This document shows positions 1-9,604 of a stretch of DNA of 64,000 nt, piece after piece. This DNA is from Trichodelitschia bisporula (lineage: Eukaryota; Ascomycota; Dothideomycetes; Phaeotrichales; Phaeotrichaceae). A program made the position numbers and the translations under genes. The notes under the pieces were generated by a model, which worked only from the letters and a program-made list of their open reading frames with translations, was not told the origin of the DNA and searched no databases. Where the stretch lies: positions 1,019,228 to 1,083,227 of the forward strand of contig ML996689.1 of the NCBI GenBank assembly GCA_010356995.1. Direction: 5' to 3'. Within the stretch, counting starts at the first letter, position 1, and each line of letters begins with the position of its first letter.

Positions 1-1001
1 CCGCTCTAGGTCGAACTCTCGTCACTTCGAAGGCTACGATCACGAACTGGATGGACTTCTGTGGACATGAATCCAGAAACCATGGGATGTAGGGGTATAC
101 ATTATTAAGAGGAACCACAGTAGACTAAATGGATGCATTCTGAGGAGGCATGTGAAGATCGACTTATAGCCGTGACATCGTTCTCGACATCGTCCTTGTC
201 GACGATACCCTTGTCCAACCCGGGGGGGGGGCCGGCCCTATTCCCACATTTCAGCTCCGCGCATCCTGGCCATTTCCGATGTTAAAAGACGTTCACGACT
301 TCGACTGACGTTGATAGTCTTCGTATTGCGATATTGGGAACCTAGTTTGACTCTTCATCCTCCCAATCACCGACAAGCTGCAAGGCATGCGATGTATGTG
401 GCTACTAGCGCACAGTTACTCCCGCCGCGATATGCTCACAACTTAGCAAATGGCCCACAGCAATACGTTCCTGTGACTGGGCAGGATTGGACATCAATGG
501 CAAGGCTGAAGGCAGAGGGGTAGGAGAAGAGTTGGGAGGTTGATAGCTGACGGTTCCCTTAAGGACCTCTGTCATCTCCTAATGAGGTGGAGAAGCTGAT
601 CGCTACCAGCCAGGTGTCTACTTGCAAACCGACCATTTGGTACGACTCGTTTTTCGTTCATGTGGCCACGTCCTAATGTGATATCTCAACCGCAGGCCGA
701 TCCACAAGATTTGGAAAGCCGTTCAGCCGTCCAGCCATTCAGCTCCAGTACGACATAAGGTGCGTTCCAGGTCGTGTCATTGGGAATAATGACGTCAAAA
801 AGCAAGTACTCGAAAGCATGAAAAAATTCAGGTCCGCAGGTCCAGGCCGCGAGCCCCATTCGATATTTGCGGAAGAGTTTGCCTAGACTCAAGTACATTG
901 AATTTCCAGCAACGCACAATGTCAGGCGCATTCTGACCAGAATTCGCAATGAAGTGGTCGAAAGATTGGTATAACAACGGTTCTCAGAGGAACGGACCAC
1001 G
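1..1001. other. Unassigned left flank, 3' of rfc2
   Basis: This stretch lies downstream of the rfc2 stop codon. It holds a G run near 221-231 and only short open frames (311-523 on +, 686-1000 on -). The minus-strand frame starts at a GTG directly after the rfc2 stop and matches no family I know. I see no gene, RNA or repeat here that I can support. Confidence 0.5.
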
Positions 1002-2225
1002 CTAGCCGTTGGACTGCAGAATATCAGATATCCGAAGGGTAAGATCCAGAATCGTCAGGTGCTCGTCTGCTCCGTCCACCAGCCGCTTATCCGACTCCGA
1101 AAAGACCATGACGATCAGGTTCTTGCAGGAGTCCGATATCGTCTCGTCAAAGACCAACTTGTCGTAAAGTTGTTGGAGGATCTGTGTGGCACTCCAGCCA
1201 TCGGCCGCAATGTCTTCTACGATGGTGTTGACCGACTCGAAAGCCCTCCCCTTCGACTTGGACTGCATCGCTTGCAGCAACCGATCGATGACATCACCGG
1301 AAACGACACCCGCTATCTCTTCAACTATCCGAACCGTCACTGCCTTTCTTGGGACGTCAATGTCCATGGCGTCGGGCCCGTCACCGGCTGTTTGTAGAGC
1401 GCCTACAAGCCTAGCGGAGCTTTGTAAAAAGGTGATGGCCTTTCTCAGGTCTCCGTCAGAACACCGGACCAGCGCGTCTACAGCACCGTCCTCCAACTCA
1501 ACTTTCTCAAGCTGCGCGATTTCTTCCAATCGCTTCCCCGCATTCGCCTTGTCCAAGCCCTTGAAGCGAAACTTGCTGCAACGGCTAGCAAGAGGATCGA
1601 TTATACGTGTGACGTAGTTGCATACGAGGCAGAATCGCGTGATTTTGGAATATGTCTCCATGGTACGTCTCAGAGCGCTCTGGGCATCCTGCGTCATGCT
1701 GTCCGCTTCATCAAGGATGATGATCTTGAAGGGCGGGACGGGATATTTCTTGCGGTATTCAATCCCAGCTGGTCCGGCTGGAGGATTGGACAAGTGCTGG
1801 CGGGCAAAATCCTTGACCTTTTCACGCACAATGGAGATGCCGCGCTCATCGGAGGCGTTCAACTCCAATACGCGGGTGTGAAAGAGTTCCGGTCCATAGA
1901 GCTCTTTTGCAAGCGCGAGAATGGTGCTTGTCTTGCCAGTTCCAGGTGGACCATAGAAGAGCATGTGCGGAAGATTGGACGATTGGAGTGTACGTTTAAG
2001 GACTGAGATTGCATGGTCTTGCGCGGTAACATCAGACAAAGTCTTTGGCCGGCTTATGAGAGTTAGTTTAGAAAAGTGAGGGAAGCACAAGCGGAAACAA
2101 ACGGAAACATACTATTTCTCGACCCAGGGCTGAATGCGGGCATTCTCCTGCTTCCCACCAGCCTTAGACGCGCCGGCAGAGGCTGCGGCATCCTTTCTCG
2201 CGCGAATGTCGAAGAAGCTGGCCAT
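1002..2225 (-). CDS. rfc2: Replication factor C subunit Rfc2 (human RFC4 type)
   Basis: A small subunit of the pentameric clamp loader, which uses ATP to load PCNA at primer-template junctions in the nucleus. Two exons: 2225-2113 and 2052-1002, joined in phase to give 387 residues. The splice restores the conserved VEKYRPK box that opens all RFC small subunits. Visible motifs are Walker [10 protein letters not shown] (residues about 72-80), Walker B LDEAD (151-155), the SRC box in LASRCSKF and a sensor-2-like [11 protein letters not shown]. Runs such as [20 protein letters not shown]-type sequence, LDEADSMT and [11 protein letters not shown] are characteristic of yeast Rfc2 rather than Rfc3, Rfc4 or Rfc5. 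The start is the first ATG in frame and gives the usual short N-terminal tail ([12 protein letters not shown]). An ACGCGT element lies about 70 bp upstream. Confidence 0.95.
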
Positions 2226-2292
2226 AGTAGTGAGTTGATGATGGGGTCTGGGTAAACTCGCTAGGGGCGTTTGGGGTGCAGATAGGGTGGGG

Positions 2293-2298
2293 ACGCGT
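2293..2298. promoter_or_regulatory. MCB-like element (ACGCGT) upstream of rfc2
   Basis: A perfect ACGCGT palindrome lies 68 bp upstream of the rfc2 start codon. In yeasts this is the MluI cell-cycle box bound by MBF at G1/S genes, which include replication genes. The site is visible, but its function is inferred: the hexamer also occurs elsewhere in the window, including 5774-5779 and inside coding sequence. Confidence 0.4.
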
Positions 2299-2416
2299 CG
2301 GCGCGCGGTCACGCCAGTCGCGCCAAGCCATAAAGGTTCGCCAAGGTAGGGACGGGTTCGGTAAGGGCTCCGGGGCTCAAGTACGGTAGTGGCCCCTGTC
2401 AACAGCTTCGCCTGTG

Positions 2417-2454
2417 CCAGCCCTGAACATCTCAGCCAGCCCTGAACGTCTCAG
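2417..2454. repeat. 19-bp tandem duplication
   Basis: Two adjacent 19-bp copies (2417-2435 and 2436-2454) differ at a single position (CCTGAACATC versus CCTGAACGTC). They lie between two divergent genes. No function is known. Confidence 0.85.
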
Positions 2455-3123
2455 CTGTCAGTGGGGAAGCTGGCACGGCAGGCCTTGTTCAAGATATTGA
2501 GACCATCGCTTCAATTCAGCTCCCATGTTGCCTGGGGATAGCAACTGCTTACTCTAACTACCTGTCCGATAGGTCTGAGGTTTATCTCCAGCTGCGGGGA
2601 GACCGAATGAAAGGTCTGGGCCACCTGTGATACCCCGCAGCCCCGCCGAGCCTGCTACTATGTACCGTAGTAGCGCTTGAATTGCATCAGCTAACATGCT
2701 ACCGTCGCCAGCAAACTCCTTCTTGCATACCGCAGGTGCCTCGCTTCCTTACCCCCTCCCGCGCCGCTGCTTGCGGAGCTTCACTTGAAAGATATGGTTG
2801 GCCTGCTTCTTGCCGAGATCAGACCTCCCCTTGCCCGCGAAATTGGTCCTGCTTGAACGTATCCATCCTAGCGACGTCACCAATGAGTCAATTGGAAGGT
2901 CCGAGGCCTACAGCCTAGGTTGTTTGAGAGGCAACTAAAAGCATGTGCCATCCATTCAAATATAAGCTAATCTATACCACCTCCCCCCTCCTCGATCCTC
3001 TTCGACCCTTCTCCAACCTCTTAGATATTCCGGCGTTCTTGTAAACCACTTTCAGGGCCTACATATCATCTCGTCAGCGGCAACCAATTCGTATCTACTG
3101 TACCTTCAACACCTCCATTCGCC

Positions 3124-3814
3124 ATGGCTGCCCCCAAAACTGTTAACATCCATGACCTAACTGGGACCTACATTTTGGTGAGCATGTTCTCCACAAGTCT
3201 CTAAGGGGCGATAAGATGCTGATTTCTCAAAGAATAGGTCTCTTTCCGACGATACAGACGCGATTCTCGCACTGGTACTTGGCTGTTCCATCTCCGCTTA
3301 CGAGCTCGCACACTAACTGCCCTGACAGCAAGGTATCGGCTGGTTGACCCGCAAAGTTATCAGCACCATGACAATCACCTTGCACACTAAGCAATACAAG
3401 GATGAACAAGGTCTGGAGCATATCGACATCGAGCAGCCTGGCGTTGGTTTCAAGACCACCGAACTCCGTACTCTTGACGGACAATGGCGCGAGCACGAGG
3501 ATTATGTCTTCGGGGCTGTCAAGGGGAAGTCCATATTCATCAAAACCGCCGACTTAAACGGCCAAGATCCCGATGAGGCATACCTTAAGGAGGGCTGGAA
3601 TGAGGAAACCGCCAGTGGTGACGTGGTCGAATCCGTTGCGGAAAGCATTAAGAACGGATGGGCAGCCAGACAGATCTGGGGCTTTGAGGAAGTGGAGGTC
3701 AATGGCAAGAAGGAACGCAGATACGTCAGACACATTGTTGTCAAGAAGAAGGAGAAGACGATCCACGCGAAGTTGGTGTACGATTTCCAGGAGCCTTCGG
3801 CCGTGAGCACTTGA
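3124..3814 (+). CDS. Lipocalin-like domain protein (conserved fungal family)
   Basis: Three exons (3124-3177, 3233-3274, 3329-3814) give 193 residues. The protein opens MAAPKTVNIHDLTGTYILN and continues SLSDDTDAILALQGIGWLT, then alternating beta-strand segments such as TMTITLHTKQY, TTELRTLDGQWREHEDYVFG and RYVRHIVVKKK. This pattern (WxLN..LSDDTD..L.LQGIGW.TR..I) matches the small lipocalin-like / fatty-acid-binding-like proteins common in filamentous ascomycetes, which are thought to be beta-barrels that hold a hydrophobic ligand. No signal peptide is visible, so it is probably cytosolic. The ligand is unknown. The assignment rests on remembered family pattern and the splice sites all fit phase. 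It converges with the next gene, leaving 134 bp between stops. Confidence 0.8.
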
Positions 3815-3948
3815 GCCGACTGAGCTAGACTGCTAGATGCTAGTGAATCATCAACTGGAGTCATATGCTCGTTAGGCCCTTCGCTCATCGAGTGCACAAC
3901 TTCTTTGCCGAGCATGCAGCCGTGCAAGGAGGCCCACTGCTGAAAGCT

Positions 3949-4479
3949 CTAATGTCCGTCAGGGTCCCTCAATATGCCGTCTATCCTCCACACTTGGCCG
4001 TTAGAGACTTCGTCCATGATCTCGAGCACTTTGATATTGCCAGGTTGAATCTACTCATCAGCGACGCAGCCTAGTGGAATGGCACCTACCCATTTCATGC
4101 CGCTCTTCGTTTCGTACACCAAAGTTGTTCCAGCAAGTGTCTGAACCTTCTTTCCCTCCTCCCATGGGCTTTGAGCTATGATATGAAACTGCACAAATCG
4201 CCGAAGATTGTTATGGGCACGTTTTGTGCCTTCTTGACCGCCATATGCGTCAGCACCAAAGGTGCTGTAATCATCAGAGCTCTCCCAGGGCTTCCGAGAC
4301 AGTTTCTCCAACTGGTCGTTGTCTGGTGCCAAAACCGTCAATTTCTGCTTGCTGTCTTGTAGGCTATCGGTGACGGAGTCTACTTCGCGGCAAAGCTCGC
4401 TGAAGATGGCGATATTTTGATGCCGAGTTACGGTGTCGAATATTGTCAGACCGGCCTGGTTATTTCTTGAAGCGCTCAT
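3949..4479 (-). CDS. Single FAS1 (fasciclin) domain protein
   Basis: Two exons (4479-4090 and 4050-3949) around a 39-bp intron give 163 residues. The N-terminus reads TIFDTVTRHQNIAIFSEL, followed by the first FAS1 box TVLAPDNDQLEKL. The second exon supplies the last strand and the second box (VLEIMDEVSNGQVWRIDGIL). Without that splice the domain would end prematurely. Fungal single-FAS1 proteins of this type have no firmly assigned function. This one shows no N-terminal signal peptide, so it is not an obvious secreted adhesion protein. The start is the first ATG of the frame, directly before the domain. Confidence 0.75.
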
Positions 4480-4773
4480 CTTAGTTTCGTAGCTGGAGGC
4501 AGCGTTTATCGTATGGAAGGGTGCAGTATTCCCATCCCAACATAGCGAAGCAGCACAATGACGCAGCTCGAGCGGGGCAACACAGGGTCCCTCGCCAAGC
4601 TCTGGCTACAGGCACCTCCCCTTGCTCCATCCTCACTAGCTTGGCTTTCTGTTACTACGTAGAAATTCCCATCCCAACAAGCCAATCCTGCAATAACCCT
4701 TCGCCTACTCACTCACCCCCCTCCTCCCCCGTCGCATCAAATGGCCTAGATTACCAAAGTCCATAGACTTGAA

Positions 4774-5398
4774 ATGCCGGACTTTGACACTCTTTGCATT
4801 ACCGTGGTAGGTATCCCCGTGTGTGATTCAGTGCTCGCTGATTTCAATACAGGATGATCTCCGAGCGTTCCATCTTCAGCATTTTCCAGATGTTCCTTGT
4901 CCGACAGCTTTACTCGACCACTCAGCCGAACCTGTGCAAGGTGAAGATTCTACCACCTGTGGCGAGTATGACTTAGGTTACTATCCCGACGGTGTCAAGC
5001 GAACTATTACAGGCGAAGAAATCGCCATTTTCAGGCACAGCGAATTCCAGGAACTTTTAAAAGTCTACCGGGACAACGAGACTCCGGAGCCTCCCTCACC
5101 TACTCCCGGTGACCCTTCCGCAGCGATGACAGGCGATCCTGGCCGAGGCCAAGGCCAAATAGGCGAGGCTAATGGAAGGGAGCCGTTGAAGCAACGAAAT
5201 AGGGGATCCCCTATGGTGAATCAGAACCCTTCAGCGTCTTCGGAGGCGTCTACTGGCCAGGATCAACCAACAGGAACGACCGACGCACGCCATAATCCAA
5301 AAGACTTCATTCCAGAGGGGAAAGCTCACACCTTCAGAAGACAAGCGAGGGAGCTGGATGAGCAGAAATCAGAATCTGTTGAATTAGACTATGGCTAG
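4774..5398 (+). CDS. DUF3807 family protein
   Basis: A short first exon (4774-4806, MPDFDTLCITV) is spliced to 4853-5398, giving 192 residues. The hallmark of the family is visible: DDLRAFHLQHFP near the N-terminus, then LGYYPDGVKRTITGEEIAIFRHSE at about residues 50-75. The C-terminal half is low-complexity, rich in Pro, Gly, Ser and Gln, and ends with a basic and acidic tail. DUF3807 proteins are restricted to fungi and have no known function. The start was chosen because the small upstream exon restores the usual MP.F.. beginning, with clean GT/AG sites and phase 0. Confidence 0.8.
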
Positions 5399-5920
5399 TT
5401 TGATTCCGGACATGAATAAAGGGGTGATGCCGATTTCAACCAGAGAGTGACGTGTGGTGCTGTAGCTTACTATGACATGAGGTGTGACATATATGATAAT
5501 CACAATTTGTACATGGCAGCAGCTATCTATTACTCCGTACGTATCCAGTGTCCCTTTGCAAAAGGGTTCAAGACATTGCTTTATCGATCCCGTTTAAGGA
5601 ACACCTCGCTGGATGTGCTCGGGAGCCCCTGGCTGGTTCGAACTAGAAGCTTGGCCCCGCCGCTCCAGCTCCGCATTACTTTATCGATAAGGACCCTTTG
5701 ACTTGGACCGAGCTTGAAAAGTTTTGAGATTTCGAGAGTCTGCCAGCTACCATCTGACCAGTTACCAACCGATACGCGTTGAATCTATCTCTGTATTTCC
5801 GCAACAGAGTCCAGCATACTCCTGGAATCTACATCTTCATATTCGGCGAGCTTCCAGCATCCACGGCCCCCCCATCCGCTCCTCCGTCTACCAGTCGCGA
5901 GAGTGCGCGAGTCGCTCAAG
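5399..5920. other. Intergenic region upstream of kre33
   Basis: This 522-bp region is the kre33 promoter. It contains two copies of a 15-bp motif (CATTRCTTTATCGAT) whose starts are exactly 100 bp apart, and an ACGCGT at 5774-5779. A GGTTCGAACTA string at about 5636 resembles a tRNA B box but has no A box or acceptor stem around it. Confidence 0.4.
5574..5688. repeat. Two 15-bp ATCGAT motifs spaced 100 bp apart
   Basis: Positions 5574-5588 and 5674-5688 carry CATTGCTTTATCGAT and CATTACTTTATCGAT, one mismatch apart. They lie about 330 and 230 bp upstream of the kre33 start. They could be binding sites for one factor, or chance. Confidence 0.6.
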
Positions 5921-8900
5921 ATGGTGAAGAAGGCGATGTACGCAGACAGGAACACGCGTTGACCCAAACACTAACCTGCCATTCAGTGATTCTCGCATTC
6001 CAGCGCTCATCCGCAATGGCGCACAGGTAGGCCGATACAACCTCCGGCGCGAACCTGGGACTGACGGCGCGTTGCGATTCAGGAAAAGAAACGTAGTTTC
6101 TTCGTCATTGTTGGCGACCGGCAAAAAGACGTGATTGTCAACCTATACCACATATTGCTGAGCGTTGACATAAAACTCAATAAGTCGGTGCTGTGGGCGT
6201 ACAAGAACAAACTCCTTGGGTTCACGAGGTCTGGCAATCCTTTTAACATCGATGCACAGACTAACGAATTCCAGTCATCGCAAAAAGCAGGAGAAGAAGA
6301 TCAAAAAGGAGATCAAGCGCGGTATACGAGATGCGGACACCGAAGACCCCTTTGAACTCTTCATCTCCACCCAGAACATCCGTTATGTGTACTACAAGGA
6401 GACCGAAAAAATCCTCGGCAACACCTACGGAATGTGCATATTGCAAGACTTTGAGGCGCTCACTCCAAATCTGCTTGCGCGAACAATTGAGACTGTTGAA
6501 GGAGGTGGTCTGGTAATCTTGCTGCTCAAGGGCATGAATAGTCTAAAGCAGCTCTATACCATGTCCATGGATGTCCACTCCAGATACCGGACCGAAGCCC
6601 ATGGCGATGTCGTTGCGCGTTTCAATGAGCGGTTTATCTTGTCATTAGGAAGCTGCGGCTCATGCCTTGTGGTAGATGACGAACTCAATGTTCTACCTAT
6701 ATCAGGAGGCAAGGGTGTACAGCTTCTACCGCCACCCGTTTCTGACGAGGACTCGCCGAATCCAACCAAGAAGGAGCTTGCTCAGATCAAAGAAAGCCTC
6801 GCGGATACACAACCTGTGGGATCCCTGGTGACATTGGCAAAGACTGTCGATCAAGCCAAGGCTTTGCTTACCTTCGTCGACGCCATTGCCGAGAAATCGC
6901 TGCAGTCGACAGTGACGCTTACGGCGGCACGTGGTCGAGGAAAGTCAGCTGCCCTTGGTGTTGCCATTGCTGCTGCTATTGCCCATGGGTACAGTAATAT
7001 CTTCATTACGTCGCCGAGTCCCGAGAATTTGAAGACATTGTTTGAGTTCGTTTTCAAAGGCTTCGACGCTCTTGGGTACTTGGACCATGTCGATTATTCC
7101 ATCATCCAGTCAACAAATCCCGACTTCAACAAGGCCATTGTGCGAGTCAACGTTCACAGACAGCATCGCCAAACCATCCAATATATCCAGCCGCAAGATG
7201 CCTATGTGCTCGGTCAGGCAGAACTTTTGGTTATTGATGAGGCCGCAGCCATACCATTACCTCTGGTGAAGAAGTTAATGGGTCCTTACCTCATATTCAT
7301 GGCTTCGACGATCAACGGATACGAGGGAACCGGACGCTCTCTCTCTCTGAAGCTCATACAGCAGCTTCGGGAACAGTCTCGCGGACACACGAAAGGACAG
7401 GACCCCTCTGGGAAAGCAGTAGACAATGCTGTGGCGGAATCAACGGGACCCTCTACTGGCGGACGGACTCTTCGCGAGATCACGCTCTCTGAGCCCATCA
7501 GATACGCGCCTGGTGATGGCGTTGAAAAGTGGCTCAACACTCTTCTGTGTCTGGATGCTACGCTTCCGCGTGCGAAGACGAGAGCCCTGGCATGTCCGCA
7601 CCCGTCGAAGTGCGAACTTCTGGCGGTTAACCGAGACACCCTCTTTTCATTCCATCCTGTCTCGGAAAAGTTCCTACAGCAAATGATGGCCTTGTATGTT
7701 GCGAGCCATTACAAGAACTCGCCAAACGACCTCCAGCTCATGTCCGATGCGCCTGCACACGAGTTGTTTGTTTTGGTTCCACCTGTCGACGAGCGCTCGG
7801 AGCGGCTGCCGGAGCCACTTTGTGTAATTCAGGTTGCCCTTGAGGGACAAATTAGCAGGGAGAGCGTCTTAAATGGACTGAGCAGAGGAGAAAGAGCCAG
7901 TGGTGATTTGATTCCTTGGCTGGTTAGCCAGCAGTTCCAAGACGAAGAATTTGCTGGCCTCTCAGGCGCCAGAGTGGTCCGAATTGCAACCAGCCCAGAC
8001 TACGTCGGCATGGGCTATGGTTCCCGAGCTCTTGAATTGCTCGTCAACTTTTATGAGGGGAAGTTTATGGGCCTCACGGAAGCCGAGCTCAAGGAACCCG
8101 AACAAATGGTCAGAGTAACCGATGCTGAACTTGAAGAATCAACGCTTCTGCAGGACAACGTCAAGGTGCGAGACATTAGAAGCATGCCGCCACTTTTTGC
8201 GAGGCTCTCTGAGGCTAGGCCATCGCAACTGGACTATGTCGGCGTCAGCTATGGCTTGACGCAGCAACTGCACAAGTTTTGGAACCGTGCCAACTTCGTA
8301 CCTGTTTATCTCCGGCAAACGCCAAACGACCTTACCGGGGAACATACGACCGTCATGATCCGAACGCTTGCTCGTGAGGATGATGAGTCGAGTTGGCTTG
8401 ACGCATTTTCACGCGACTTTCACAAGCGCTTGCTGGCGTTGTTTTCCTATCAATTCCGTACCTTCCCCTCTGTGCTGGCTCTCAGCGTCTCAGCATCAGC
8501 GACAGCGATCAGTGACGATGCTGAACCATTTACGAAAATGGAGCTGGACAAACTGTTTTCGCCCTTTGATCTGAAGCGCCTGGATAAGTACGCCGACCAG
8601 ATGCTCGACTACCACGTTATCTTGGACATGGTGCCGCTAATTGCGACTCTGTACTTCAGCGGTAGGATCAAATCCGCTATCCATTTGTCTCGGGTACAGC
8701 AGCTCATCTTGCTTGCGGTCGGCCTCCAACGCAAAGTCATTGAGGATCTGGAAAAGGAGCTGTTGCTCACCGCATCGCAGCTGCTGGGTCTATTCATCAA
8801 GATTATGCGCAAGGTGTCGACTTACTTCCGCACGTTAGTGGAAGGGGCGGCTGCTGAGACTCTTCCCGAAGAGGCAGCCGGCGCACACGATGCGGAAGCG

Positions 8901-9282
8901 AGCGGAGAGCCAGGCACACTGCGATTCCAGCCCTTGGAGCAAAGTCTAGCGGATGAGCTGGCCGAAGGTGGTGAAGCGGTTAACAAGGCCGAGAAGGAGC
9001 GGATCCGGGCCCTGATCGATGCGAATCTTGGACAGTAAGTGGCCTGAACAGTAGACTTTGCGTGTTGCTGATACCTGCAGATATCAAATACCTGATGCGC
9101 CTGAGGAGGAATGGCAGAATGCTGCGAAGCAAGTCACTCAAGGCAAGAGCAACACCGTGAGCCTCCGAACAGGCAAGGCGAGCAGCAAACGCAAGCCTGG
9201 CGAAGCTGTGGCTGAGGCTCTGCGCGAGGCTGAGGGCGCACGGCCATCTAAGAAGCACAAGAAGGGAAGCAAGGGGAAGTAA
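5921..9282 (+). CDS. kre33: RNA cytidine acetyltransferase Kre33 / NAT10
   Basis: Makes N4-acetylcytidine in 18S rRNA and in tRNA (Ser/Leu) using acetyl-CoA and ATP, and is needed for small-subunit assembly in the nucleolus. Five exons: 5921-5937, 5987-6026, 6083-6228, 6275-9034 and 9081-9282, giving 1054 residues. The first three exons rebuild the conserved start (MVKKAIDSRIPALIRNGAQ, then KKRSFFVIVGDR and LWAYKNKLLGF). Later landmarks are GNTYGMCILQDFEA, Walker A ARGRGKS (about 286-292), Walker B LLVIDEAAAIPLP, the GNAT acetyl-CoA loop SPDYVGMGYGSRALELL (about 645) and a Lys-rich nucleolar tail (KKHKKGSKGK). The length matches the family. The ATG-bearing first exon is only 17 nt. Confidence 0.97.
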
Positions 9283-9604
9283 TGCGCTACATATCTTTGC
9301 GTCGATGTCCCTTCGCAAGGGCTTTAAGTAGCACGGCGAAGTCTTGTGGCCCAACCTAGGCGTTCGAGGCTGTGGGATGTAGTTTGCACATGAGGAGTTG
9401 GTGGCATAGCGTTCCAAGGTGTTACAATCAATCCAGGCTCGAATCCCCATCATAGTGTTTAAGTATTTTCACTTCATTCGTAACTATTGAATAGGTCATG
9501 TCATAACAAAGGAAATATCCAAAAGAAAGCGCCAATGTCCCCGATTAGACCGATATACTGACCAGCATAACTAAACAACAAACATAAATTTTCGACCCAC
9601 ACCT
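9283..9604. other. Convergent 3' region, kre33 / DUF3659 gene
   Basis: A 322-bp stretch between two stop codons facing each other. It presumably holds both 3' untranslated ends. Nothing else is recognisable. Confidence 0.4.

Larger units (their letters stand above)
2226..3123. other. Bidirectional promoter region, rfc2 / lipocalin-like gene
   Basis: This 898-bp stretch separates two divergent genes. It contains an ACGCGT box (2293-2298), a 19-bp tandem duplication (2417-2454) and, near 2957-2980, an AT-rich TATA-like stretch followed by a pyrimidine-rich leader before the + strand gene. No convincing coding sequence is present. Confidence 0.5.

Noticed and set aside
686-1000. 104-codon minus-strand frame next to rfc2
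   Set aside because: It starts with GTG immediately after the rfc2 stop, has no recognisable motif and lies in the probable 3' untranslated region.
5625-5660. tRNA B-box-like GGTTCGAACTA
   Set aside because: The last bases deviate from GGTTCGANNCC and no A box, anticodon stem or acceptor stem pairs around it.
9425-9450. GATTCGAGCC on the minus strand as a tRNA end
   Set aside because: No matching A box or cloverleaf was found nearby.
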